A stretch of DNA of 64,000 nt from Simmondsia chinensis. Its lineage: Eukaryota > Streptophyta > Magnoliopsida > Caryophyllales > Simmondsiaceae. The notes under the pieces are model-generated. The model saw only the letters and a program-made list of their open reading frames with translations. It was not told the DNA's origin and did not search any database. This document shows, in pieces, positions 49,015 to 60,100 of this stretch (its first letter is position 1; each line of letters starts with the position of its first letter). The translations under genes and the position numbers were made by a program. The DNA lies in assembly GCA_018398585.1 (NCBI GenBank), contig JAGTTD010000022.1:957501-1021500 (forward strand). The letters are read 5' to 3'.

Positions 49015-49221
49015 GTTATAGCAGTTTGCGCTCCTAAAACTGTAAGATTTCACCCCAACTGTTAAAATTTTTCAAGATGAACACAGAATGTACAAACTAG
49101 TAAAATGTAGGGTTTAATGCCTTCACCTGCAACAACTCCAATGTTGAATCAAAATAAACACAAAATATATTATAGGAATCTCTAACAATATACGTACCAA
49201 AGAGGGTAATATTATTATAGC

Positions 49222-49748
49222 CAAGTAGGCGCACGAGCCGGTTCGACTCGGCTTGGGTTCGTCTAAGTCGAAAATAGCTTGGCTCGTTTAAGGATGGCTT
49301 GATAACATAAACGAGCAAAATAGAACCTAGGCCGATTCGGCTTGAACGGCTCACATGTCCAGATTTCACCATGCGGCCTTGTCTCCACCGTTCGATGCCT
49401 GTTGCTATTTGGGTATTGAAATGTTCCTTAGATTTTGGCCTTTTATTAAATTACACGTGTCCTTTTAATTTTCAGTTATTATGCAAGATTTATTTCTTTA
49501 CTCATTTTTAGCTTCCCAAGTAATAGTGATCTTAAACGAGCCTAGTAAATGAGCCCAAGTTCACATATAAATGAACCCAAAAAGTTTGACAAACCGGTTT
49601 ACCAAGTAATTGAGACTAAATGATATCGATATCAAGCTCGCTCAACGCTTGATTTGGTAAATGATACCAAGCCAATCTGGTCTTGTGAAGTTAACGAGCC
49701 AAGCAGAGCCAGCTGTGATTTGGCTCAACTCGACTCATTTGCAGCCCT
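49222..49748. mobile_element. GCTCG-rich MITE copy
   Basis: GGTTCGACTCGGCTTGGG at the left and GGCTCAACTCGACTCATTTG with GCAGCCCTA at the right place it in the TAGGGGTG family. Internal GAGCCAAG/AACGAGCC motifs agree. The left terminus is unclear. Confidence 0.45.
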
Positions 49749-49905
49749 AATTATTATAATCAAAAGTTGCTCCGATATTAATTTTTTTTTTTTGCAGACA
49801 ATGGACAGTTTTTTATTGCCAGAATAATAATGTGACTTACGAACAATGAAAGTCATAAAATTACCTTAAAAACTAATTTTACTTTGACAACAATAATTTT
49901 GCTCT

Positions 49906-50108
49906 ATCTAAGAGAGTACCAACATGCAAGTACTAGATTTCATTTGAACTCCAAAGTGAAGCATACTTGGGCGAGAGTAGTACCAAGATGGGTGACCACC
50001 TAGGAAGTTCTCGTGTTGCACTCTTCATGTTGGGAGTTCTCGAAAACAGCCTCCCTTCTACCCTGAAGGAGGAAGGTTGCAGGAGCCCTTGAGGCACTGA
50101 AAATATTG
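49906..50108 (+). mobile_element. 5S-rRNA-headed SINE (copy 4), internally deleted
   Basis: A perfect 18-bp duplication, CAACAATAATTTTGCTCT, lies at 49888-49905 and 50109-50126. The head starts ATCTAAGAGAGTACCAACAT. It runs through GGGCGAGAGTAGTACCAAGA to the true 3' end of 5S (TTCTCGTGTTGCACTC), which most other copies lack. The RTE-like body is shortened between AGGAAGGTTGC and AGGAGCCCTTGAGGCACTG. Confidence 0.92.
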
Positions 50109-50126
50109 CAACAATAATTTTGCTCT

Positions 50127-50684
50127 GACAATAATATTATCCCGATAATAATATTATCTAAATTAAAAATGAAGATGGAAATCTTGTATACATCATCAAT
50201 CTATTATAATTGTAAATCTACACAGGCAACTAGAAAGAAAAAGACACCAAATTATACAGAGGATTTCGCAGGGAAACAGTGAATAATATTGAGCTTGCTT
50301 CACTGTGCAGTAATTTTCATAATTTGAACTCGAACCGGATAAATAATTAGTTATTTTATTACGTGGGCAAAATTATTATCATCAGAGTAAAATCGTTGTC
50401 ATCAAGTCGGTTTTACGGCTTTTATTATTTGTAAGTCAAATCACTATTCTATTATGCTAATAATGATTTTGCCCTACAATAATAATTCCTAATTAAGTAA
50501 TACCACATCATGACAAATTCTTTTTTTTATGATCATAATAGAGTTGTTATTGTCAGAATAACAATGCGACTTATAAGTAATGAGAACCACAATAGAAAAC
50601 TACGATCGATCTCTGACAATAATAATTTTATTATGTTAGTATTCGCACTCCCCACACAGACAGGCGCCTGGGAATATGGCGAGC
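50127..50684. other. AT-rich intergenic DNA
   Basis: Many AATAATA motifs are present, including repeats of AATAATTTTGC resembling the SINE target site. No gene or bounded repeat is recognised. Confidence 0.4.
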
Positions 50685-50950
50685 TAGAAAACGGTGACCC
50701 AGAACAGGCACCCAGAAAGCGGCGACCTAGCAGCGGCGACCTAGAACAGGCACCCAGAAAGCGGCGACCTAGGCAGCAGCGACCTAGAACTGGCACCCAG
50801 AAAGCGGTGACCTAGGTAGCAGCGACCTAGAAAACAGCAACCTAGAACAAGTGCCCAGAAAGCACTGAGCTAGCAGCGCATGACCTAGAAAGTGGCGACC
50901 TAGCACCGGTGACCTAAAAAACGGCGACCCACCACCGGCCCCCGGAAGCA
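50685..50950. repeat. GC-rich minisatellite
   Basis: Units of roughly 42-48 bp contain GGCACCCAGAAAGCGG followed by CGACCTAG-type spacers, about five times with decay toward the right. The GC content contrasts sharply with the AT-rich flanks. Open readings on both strands follow from the absence of stops in the unit. The region to about 51130 (CTCTATAAAGAACGAG and onward) resembles LTR-type sequence, but no element could be bounded. Confidence 0.6.
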
Positions 50951-51592
50951 AGCAGTTAGGGACCTCTATAAAGAACGAGAAAGAGTTAAGTGATAAGTAA
51001 CCTAAGTGCGAAAAAGGGATCTTGGTGGTTTCTTTTCCTCCGAGAGTTTGAGTTCGGCTTATCCTTATGACTCAAACCTCATATCAAACTCCTCTACGAC
51101 AAGTAAACACACTAGTCAAATTTGTCGTAAACAGCCATATTAATAACATTACCCTAAATAAATATAAATACATTGTGGATTCCCCATAAAAAAAAACCAT
51201 CAGAAATACAGCATTTTTCTGTATTTACATGACGCCACGACAATGTACTGTACTATTTTTATTTTTATTTTAATTTCCAAGGCAATCTTTTTTTTATTTT
51301 TTATTTTTTCATTTTAAAGTAATATAATTGTACAGCTGATGTTAGAAGAGAAGAAGTTGGGGGGCCCGGCCCAACAATCATGTCAACCTGAGAGGACAGG
51401 CCCAATACGAACCATCACCTCCTCTTCTTTCTTTTCTATCTTACAAATATTACCTAACATATTCTTTCTTTACGCTTTTTACTGAAAATTACCTAAATTT
51501 TAGATACGATTTTAAAAAATTAATCAAGTTTTCTAAACTTTTGAAAAATACCCGAACTTTACAAATTTTGTTCAATGTTACAGTTTGATGGG

Positions 51593-51780
51593 ACAACAAC
51601 AACAACAACAGCAGCCCAGTGCCTCAAAAGGCTCCCGCATAAGCAGGGTCTGAGGGTAGATCTACGCAGCATTCTCTCTTTCGGGGCTGCCCTGTAGGGA
51701 GGCTGTTTCCGAGGACTCCCAACCTGTTATACTTGTCGGCAGTAATAACGCCTTGCTGCCTGGCATCAAGAGTGAACACC
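51593..51780 (-). mobile_element. RTE-type LINE 3'-UTR fragment
   Basis: On the + strand it starts with a CAA repeat, then GCCCAGTGCCTCAAAAGGCT, TAAGCAGGGTCTG, GGCTGTTTCCGAGGACTCCC and AACCTG. Instead of the 5S head it continues with TTATACTTGTCGGCAGTAAT and GCTGCCTGGCATC. The same continuation occurs at 63590-63800 and, more diverged, in the LINE 3' UTR at 62545-63037. It is therefore a 5'-truncated LINE end rather than a SINE. Confidence 0.65.
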
Positions 51781-52359
51781 GTTAATATTCGTTAGTTTTT
51801 GCTGACGTGACTTTTAAAAGAAAAAAGAAAATAATTTTAAAAATTTTGAATCTACATATAAAATAATTATAGAATTTTTAAAAATATTTTAAATATCTAA
51901 AAAATTTATAAATAAAAACTTTTTTTAAATGTCACATTAGCAAAAATTAACGGATGTATAATATTAAAGTGTGACATTGAAATTTTTTTGTGAAATTTAG
52001 ATAATTTTTTAAAAAAGTATAAAATCTAGATGATTTTTTGAAATCGTACACAAAATTTAGGCGGTTTTAAGTAAAAAAAATTTTAATTCTTTTAGTAAAT
52101 ATTATTGTCAAGGCAAAATTATTATTATCAGAGCGTGATCATTGTTTTCATGAAAATTTTATAACTCTTATTATTTATAAGTCACATAATTACTCCGGTA
52201 ATAATAATTTCTTCGTTTTTATAATTCTTTTTGGAATAGAGATTTTCTAACATGTGCCCAGTGCATTAATTGCATTATATTCTAGCATTTGATTGGCTAA
52301 ATATAAGATTTATTATTCTTATTTTTTGTATTTAGCCAATCAAATACTAGTATATGTTA
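51781..52359. other. AT-rich intergenic DNA
   Basis: No gene or defined repeat is visible. Long A/T tracts dominate. Confidence 0.45.
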
Positions 52360-52378
52360 TAATTAATGCATTTTAATA

Positions 52379-52615
52379 AAAGGAACATACCCAATGTCTC
52401 AAGGGCCCCCGCCTACGTAGGGTTTGGGGGGGCGGATGTACGCAGCCTTCCCTCTTCAGGGAATTAACCTGAAAAGAGGCTGTTTCCCAATGCCTCCAAC
52501 CTAAGGGTGAGGACTTCCCAGGAGGTCACCTATCCTGGTACTACTCTCGCCCAAGCACGCTTAATTTTGGAGTTCTAATGGAATCTGGTGACGGCGTGTT
52601 GGTGCCGGCTTTGAT
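52379..52615 (-). mobile_element. 5S-rRNA-headed SINE (copy 5), full length
   Basis: A perfect 19-bp duplication, TAATTAATGCATTTTAATA, at 52360-52378 and 52616-52634, brackets a 237-bp element. On the minus strand it begins ATCAAAGCCGGCACC. It then matches plant 5S rRNA closely over 58 nt (TTAAGCGTGCTTGGGCGAGA, GGTGACCTCCTGGGAAGTCC), with about three differences by eye. At CCTTAGGTTGGAGG it joins the RTE-like body (AAACAGCCTCTTTTCAGG, GGCTGCGTACATCCGC) and ends GACATTGGGTATGTTCC. The 5S internal promoter region (A box, intermediate element, C box) is intact. Confidence 0.95.
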
Positions 52616-53098
52616 TAATTAATGCATTTTAATATCTACCCAAATATTTAAAAAAAAAAAAAAATAGTACTAACCTGAATATGCTCTGAGAGTTGCTCAG
52701 ATGATACCCCCAGGGTCAGTCACTTATCAATCATCTGGTTTAACCAAAGAGTAATTTAAGTTCCGTTTTCGTTATACGAATTCATTTTTATACCCGTTTT
52801 AGTATCCGTTAGGAATATAAAGCGAATGTCTATATCTATCACATGTATGAAGTGAATACCCGTACTTATCCCAATGGGTATTCATTATCCGCCCCGTACC
52901 TAACCTAATATGGGTAGCAAACGGTTGTCATTTTGCACATAACCACCACAATTTTTTAATTTTTCAGAAAATCATTCCAAAAGTCTAAATTTTTCAATCA
53001 ACTATATTAAATCCCAGTGTTAACTATCCGTTATATTTTATGTAACTTCCATGTGAATTTTAGCCAACCATTTTTTTATCTTTTGAGTGAATATGAAA

Positions 53099-53343
53099 GA
53101 AAAAGAAAGCAACATTCCCAGTGCCTCAAGGGCTCCCTCCCAAGCAGAGTCTGGGGGGGTGGACGTACACAGCCTGAAAGGTGCTACTTTGAAAGGAGGC
53201 TGTTTCCGATAACCTCCAACCTGAGGAGTGCAACACGAGAACTTTCCAGGAGGTCACCCATTTTAGTGCTACTCTCGCCCAAACATACTTAACTTTGGAA
53301 TTCTAGTTGAATCTAATGCTTACGTGTTGGTACCCTCTTAGGT
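53099..53343 (-). mobile_element. 5S-rRNA-headed SINE (copy 6)
   Basis: On the minus strand it starts ACCTAAGAGGGTACCAACAC and follows the 5S head to its 3' end (AAGTTCTCGTGTTGCACTCC). The RTE-like body (CTCAGGTTGGAGG, AAACAGCCTCC) and GGCACTGGGAATGTTGC complete it. The flanks TTGAGTGAATATGAAA and TTTAGTGAACATAAAA are a probable, decayed duplication. Confidence 0.88.
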
Positions 53344-53478
53344 TTAGTGAACATAAAACGTAAGTCTAAACTAATCAAGTTCACAATGAGGTCACGTGTC
53401 CTCCTCCCCCAACTAGGTTTGAACCTGAAGGGATTTAAAAGACGTGAGAGTTAAACCTTGGTGGAGAAGGAGTGGAAA

Positions 53479-53625
53479 ATGTTATACCTGTTAAATTTTC
53501 ACCGGGCCTTTGGGTTTGATCTACGGAGTTGTCATATATGAGATCTACATATAAGCTCAAGTGAGGTTCCATCCTAGAACCAATTGGCTTTATGTGGAAT
53601 AACGCACTAGACTTATATATTGGTC
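53479..53625 (-). mobile_element. LTR/TRIM-like fragment (inverted)
   Basis: It starts TGTTAAATTTTCACCGGGCC on the + strand. It is the reverse complement of the 15173-15324 and 22740-22914 repeats through CAATTGG, GGTTCCATCC and ATATATTGGTCTCTC. A poly(T) run of 23 bases follows. Confidence 0.5.
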
Positions 53626-53984
53626 TCTCTTTTTTTTTTTTTTTTTTTTTTTTTACAACTTTTACATGGGATTTACATTTTTACTCACATGTAAAGTTCA
53701 TACTCTTAACAATGCTGCATTAATTGGATACTTTAAATCATACTTAATGGACACTCTAACGATTATATTGTTACAAGGTGAGGCAGATACATCAATACTT
53801 ATACCCCTCCCATACTCGTGACAGATATTATAACACATATTCAATCATACCTACTACCCGATACACTCATACCCATATCCGTCCCATTTGGAATAAATAT
53901 TGACAGATAATAGATTTTACCTATCTCATTATTATCCCTAATATTGCTAAAAATGAATGAAGCAAAAGAGCCGACTAAGTGAAA

Positions 53985-54220
53985 AGCACCATACTCAGTG
54001 CCCTAAGGACTCCCGCCTAAGCAAAGTCTGGGGGACGGATGTACGCAGCATTTCCCCTTCAGGGTATTACCCCTGAAGATAGGCTATTTTCAAGTGCCCC
54101 CCCAATTTAAGGGTGAGGATTTCCCACGAGGTCACCCATCCTGATACTATTCTCGCTCAAGCACGCTTAACTTCAAAATTTAATGGAATCCGATAACAAC
54201 TTATTGGTACCCTCTTTGGT
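53985..54220 (-). mobile_element. 5S-rRNA-headed SINE (copy 7), full length
   Basis: A perfect 16-bp duplication, AGCCGACTAAGTGAAA, at 53969-53984 and 54221-54236, defines a 236-bp element. The minus strand begins ACCAAAGAGGGTACCAATAA, the same start as copy 3. It includes AAGTTAAGCGTGCTTGAGCG and CAGGATGGGTGACC, then the RTE-like body with CTGCGTACATCCGTCCCC, and ends GGGCACTGAGTATGGTGCTT. Confidence 0.95.
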
Positions 54221-54442
54221 AGCCGACTAAGTGAAAGTAAAAGAGAAACAGGTAACGTCATATGTAGCGTGGGGCGTAGGGGAACCCAAACACTGCCATT
54301 AATTCTGCCCCAACCTGCGCCCTATACCTATATTTTAAATTAACACGAGCAGAAGCGAAAAATAATAAAATAAAAGAATTTAACATTTATATTTACGTGG
54401 AAACTCTTTCTCAACTAGAGGAAAACCCTTATTTATCAATGT

Positions 54443-54634
54443 GATTATTGCACGGTGAGTCACTAGTCCTCTCATAATATAGTTATTGCACGTTGAGTCA
54501 CCGAGCATCCCACAACGTAGCTTTTACACGGCGAGCTACCAACCCTCTCATGATGTAACTATTGCATATTAAGTCACCAACCTTGCCCAACATAGCTGCT
54601 GCACGACGAGCCACTAACCCTTCTTACAACGTAA
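54443..54634. repeat. tandem repeat, ~38-bp unit, five copies
   Basis: The unit reads approximately TATTGCACGGTGAGTCAC followed by YAACCCTCYCAYAACGTAG, with strong divergence between copies. It continues to CTTACAACGTAAC. The function is unknown. It may belong to a retrotransposon LTR, but no element boundaries are visible. Confidence 0.65.
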
Positions 54635-54639
54635 CTTTC

Positions 54640-56738
54640 GAAAAGGAAAGCCACAAAAACTCTCGTCAAGATATCTATTAGTCAAAACCTCCCAAAACAT
54701 CTCTCTCTAGGGGGCACTTTTTTATAAATCCCATAAAACACCTTGCATTTAATGTCGGAGTTTTGAAGTTGAGAAACTTTATCAATTAGGCACTTTAAAG
54801 TTAAAATTTATCAATTATATATCATTTGATCGAAATTCGATATGTTTTCTTTTAGAAATTGCTCAAATGGAATATGATTTTGGACAATATGTAAGTATCT
54901 TCTATTATAATTGTTGAATTTTTTGTCAAAAGATCATGGCGTGACATGACACGTGATTTAGGTAATGTATAGATAATTACATCAAAATTTGGGGTATTTT
55001 TATCGTAATTTGCTTAGTTTTTATTGAAAATATTGATATGTCTTATATAAATTACATAATCCGGTATTATATTACCATTCTCTGTATAGAAATGGCTAAC
55101 TATGTTAAAAATTTATCAAATTTTAATATGGGTATCTATGTTATAAAATATTCAAACTTAATAATATATATATCATTACATACATTAAAAAAATTAGAAT
55201 ATGTATGTGATAAATGTTCAAATCCGATGATATTCTAGTAATAATTTTCCTTTTCTCTAATAATGAGCTGAGATCAAATATTTGGGTCAAATTCCAAATT
55301 AAAATAGTTTTGTATTTTAATATATATTGTCATATAAATATTTTTTAAGCTTGAATCGTGAATGTAACATATGCTTACATTATGCTATACCTTTGTGATA
55401 AATTTGTTCTAACGTTAAAGTAGCATGTCTTGGAATGACATTTTTCTCTAGTGCTCAATGGATAGTCATATGCCATTTGGGATCTCTAGTTATCGTCTGT
55501 TTAACCTCTAACACACATGTTTTAGTGCAAGTATGCTCCTAGGTTCATCGCGTACATCGTCATTTTTGGGGGGTGTGTTGCTGTTTGTTGACCACATGAA
55601 GTATGTTGGACCGACTCCAACATCAAGGGGCCTAGGTGCCACACAACTGATCTATACTTGGCTTAATTTTCAAGTAACAACTTAGAAATAATTTTCTAAT
55701 GATGATCGGGCCTTTCTTTTGGTGTTCGAACTAGTATCCTTCGGCATATTCGGCCGGTTAAAAAACGTGTTTATAGGCATTTTATGAATAGTAAAGTTGC
55801 TATTTGGACAAACAAGATAGTTAATTGGATTAATGTGTCGATCGCTGAGGTATTCAGCTTCATGAACCTAATTTTTCATCTTGTATTCATAGCGCTTTTT
55901 TGGTGTTGAAAGTTAGAATGCAGGCATGACCAATTTAGCAAATGAGTTACTTATTTCATCCGGCAGTGTCTATTTTTTTACTGGAGTATTTCTTGTATTA
56001 TGGGATACTTTTATTTTACTTTACTTTGTTCATCTTTTGCACTATATATTTTGTTTGTTGGCTTGGGTCTCGTTTTCTCGAGTACACCTAATTTGTAATA
56101 CGAGATCTCTTACTAATTATCGGAAAAAATTCTACATTTTTGGGTGGCATTAGGGTGCTCACCTTGTGAGGAGAGACATAGGGGGGGCTACACAGGGGCA
56201 CTGTGGGTCCAAAATTATGGGGGGGAGAAGACAGCAATGGACCCCCTTTTAAAGACAGTCATGGTTGTGAGGGCAACCAACCCCCTTACAGCCACCTCGG
56301 GCCACACTGTTCGGTTTGGCTGGCTCGTTTACCTACATTGATGAACCGAGCCGAGCACAGTACAATCAATTAACATAAAAGTTAATGGCACTATATTTTG
56401 AAATAACAAATGTTAATTGCGTTATATTAAAGTATAACATTAAAAAATTAAAAAATTTAGCTGATTTTTAGTAAAAAAAAATATTAAAATTTTATAGTAA
56501 GAAACACGATATATAGGATGTATATAATGGGAAAAATAAATATCCCGATAAAAACGATGAGCCACAAAAAAGAGAGAGATTGGAGCCAGAAAAGCATATA
56601 GTAAGATGCAATAATTGAAAGCGTAAAACTAAAGCTAATGCCATCAAATTCTAGTCATCACCATATTTAGATTTGGTGCCATGATTTTGATGCCATAGTA
56701 TACCTACACCAATTAATAAATACAATTATATATATATA
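54640..56738. other. AT-rich intergenic DNA, possible LINE 3' end
   Basis: No gene is recognised. Near 55840-56120 a T-rich stretch ends CTAATTATCGGAAAAAATTC, like the end of 11000-11410, which suggests a second decayed non-LTR fragment. 56150-56300 is G-rich and unassigned. Confidence 0.35.
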
Positions 56739-56790
56739 TATGAGAGGGTGGGAGCGTGAGAGTGACGAATTCTGACCCTCCATTGTAATG

Positions 56791-57024
56791 TAATAGAGGA
56801 TAATATCCTTCATTAGAGGAAATCTCATCTTGTATTAGAGGATAGTATCCTCCATCCTAGGCAATCTTATCTAGGGTTTGCATTTTTACTGATTTGCCCT
56901 TAGTTCTCATGTAAACTAGAAGGGCACCTTTGTCTTTATATTTTTGTCTCCAGCTCTATAAATAGAGCATGTAATTCTCTTTGTCAACCATTCAATTCAA
57001 TTGAGTCATAGCCTCACTTTCACA
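56791..57024 (+). repeat. 5' LTR of the copia element
   Basis: It begins TAATAGAGGATAATATCC and ends GCCTCACTTTCACA, with TATAAATAGAGC as the core promoter. The usual 5' TG is replaced by TA in both LTRs. Confidence 0.9.
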
Positions 57025-57172
57025 TGGTATCAGAGCCTCCAAAGGAGACTCTTTTCTCTTCTCTTCTCTTTTTTTAAATTCATGTTTTTTGCTTGAATTA
57101 TTAATATCTTGATTGGCTATTATTTTCTTTCTGAATTAATTCTACCTTATCTTTTCCTTACGTTGTTTTGCT

Positions 57173-60100
57173 ATGGCATCTGACCCTAATTCTTCCCCCT
57201 CCCCCACGGCACCTCAAAGGGTTGCTGCCACTCCCCTGGTGACCGAGACCGGCTCACCTCATGCCGGTTCCTTGGTCAACCACCGGGACGTGACATCTTC
57301 TGTGGCTATGACCGATTTTTCCCATATCGGATCTATAACCTCAGGTCTATTCCTCAATGGACAAACGAATGCCGGAGCCGCCATCCCCGGTATTTCGTTG
57401 GCATCCATGAGACCACAATTTTCTCATTTTTTTGGCTCGGGCATCCCCCCTCTCCCCCCACTGCCGATGGCCGGTGCCACCATGCCCATTGGTGGTCACC
57501 GGTCTTCTATTGGTCACACCTCCCTCCCATATAGCTCTCTCGCCCTTCCCTCCCTCGGCTTCCCCACTGGTGGTGGCACCAACACCACCCTTGCTGGTGG
57601 TCTAATTTCTGACGCCCCATACAGCCACCAGGTACCAAGTGGTGAGCCGGTCCAGCCCCATGGCTGCAGCGGCATCACCGCAAACCCCCCATTTAACTCC
57701 AACCCTAATTTAAATAACACAACTACAACTCCCCTCTTACTCCCTTTATCTAGTATCTCTAATATAATCACCACAAAATTAGAACACGCTACTGATTATA
57801 CAACTTGGCGAGAACAATTTCACATGCTATTAATCTCCCATCAACTTATGGGCTACATAGATGGTACTTTTCCGTGTCCCCCAAGCCATATAACAACCAA
57901 CAATGGCTCTTCCTTCCCCAACCTCGAATATATAAACTGGGTCCGCACTGATCAAAGCCTCCGCTCCTGCATTTCCGCTACCCTATCTCGCTCCCTCCTA
58001 AACGATATTGTCCGTGAACCCACATCAAAAGCTATGTGGGATGCCCTTGTCAAAAGATTTCGAGATCATTCGCTGGCTAAGGAATTTGATCTGAGATCCC
58101 AACTTATATATCTCAAAAAGGATGGCAAAACTATGCAAAACTATCTCTCTGAGTTAAAGTCGATCGCCGATGACTTAGCTGCCGTAGACTCACCAATAGC
58201 CAATCGAGAACTAGTTCATTATGCCCTATATGGACTTCCAATCGAATACGCTGCTTTCGCTACTCTAACTCGCAACACCTCACCAACCCCTTCTTTTGAA
58301 AAATTAAAAACTGATCTTCTAAATGAGGAAAGCGCCTAGATTCGCTATCAGGTTCGCCCCTCCTCCGATCAACAGCATGCTTTGGTTGCTTCAAATGCAG
58401 GTTCTCAAGGATCTAACCCCAACTCAGGTCGTGGGGGACATGGTAAGGGTAAAGGACGCAACACAGGTCGCCGTGGCAATCGAGGGGGCCATAACGGGGG
58501 ACACCAACAACAACATCAACATCAATCTGGACCTCATGCCCCGCAACCCCAACCACACCACTCTCGGCCGACTGGTAATGCTCCACACAACCCCAACGGC
58601 ATTCTCGGGCCTGGACCTAAAATCTGTCAAATCTGCAATCAAATTGGTCATAATGTTATCTCATGCCCACACCGGCTCGACTTTTCCTCCTATCCCAATC
58701 CGTCTCACTCTTTCGCTGCCATGTCCGTCCAAGACTCACAAGACTACAGTTGGTACCCCGACTCCGGTGCCACTAACCACATGACACCCAACTCAGGTAT
58801 GCTTCGCTCTCTTCTTCCCTATCATGGCCAAAAACGAGTTTTAGTTGGGGATGGAGCTCTCCTCCCTATCACTCATATGGGTTCTACTACTTTAAAGACT
58901 AACAAACGACAACTTCACCTTAACAATTTAATGTTAGTACCCCAACTAACTCACAACCTCCTGTCTATAAAACGACTTTGTCGTGATAACCTATGCACTG
59001 TTGAATTTGACTCTGATTTTTTCTGTGTCAAGGACAAGGCTACAGGGATACCTCTGCTTCGAGTTCGCAGTAATGGGCCACTTTACAGCTTCTCGCCTCA
59101 CTCACTTGGACTTATGGCACAAACCTTAACAGGAGATCTTTGGCACTGGCGCTTAGGACATCTAGGACGCCCCATGTTAGATGTACTTTGCTCTCGCAAA
59201 CTTATACCTAATTCACGTTTTACTCCTTTTTGTCAAGATTGTAGTTTGGGCAAGTCTCATCGACTACCCTTTCAACGTGTTTTGCATTTTGTTTCTACAC
59301 CTTTGCATTTAATTCATTCAGATGTATGGCAATCGCCTATTTCATCAAATTCATGTTATAAGTACTATGTTAACTTCATTGATGACTATACTCGGTTTAC
59401 ATGGCTCTACCCTATGAAACAAAAATCGGAAGTCTTTGAAATCTTTGAAAATTTTAAAATCTTTGTTGAAAACCAATTTTCCACAAAAATAAAAATTTTT
59501 CAAAGTGATGGTGGCCGTGAATTTGACCATCGTCGCATGCAGGCCCTGTGTCGTCAACACGGCATCCATTTTCGTCTTTCATGTCCTGATACCCCACAAC
59601 AAAATGGGGTGGTGGAACGAAAGCATCAGCACCTTATTGAAATGGCACGCATGCTTCTTATTCAGTCTCGCCTTCCTTATAATTTTTGGGATGATGCTGC
59701 TTGTACCGCATGTTTTATTATAAATCGCCTTCCTACACCTGTACTCAAGAACTTGTCCCCTTTTGAAAAAAATTTTCAACGCATCCTGGACTACTCTAAT
59801 TTTCGCGTTTTTGGGTGTGCATGCTATCCTAACCTCACACCCCGTGCCCCTCACAAATTAGCACCACAGTCCAAACCTTGCATCTTTTTAGGCTACGCCT
59901 CACGTTACAAGGGCTATCGCTGCCTTGACCCTCAAACCGGTAAAATTCATACAAATCGACATGTTCGATTCAACGAAACTCATTTCCCATACCCTGAATT
60001 GGCCAACCCGTCTTGCACCCCAGACCCAGGTAGTACAGCCCGTATCGTTGACCTGCCCTTCCCCCTTATAGTCACCAGTAGCTTGGGTTCTCCACACCTA

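Noticed and set aside
50510..50815. Arg/Pro repeat protein in the minisatellite
   Set aside because: The open frames on both strands come from a stop-free repeat unit. No start context or conservation is seen.
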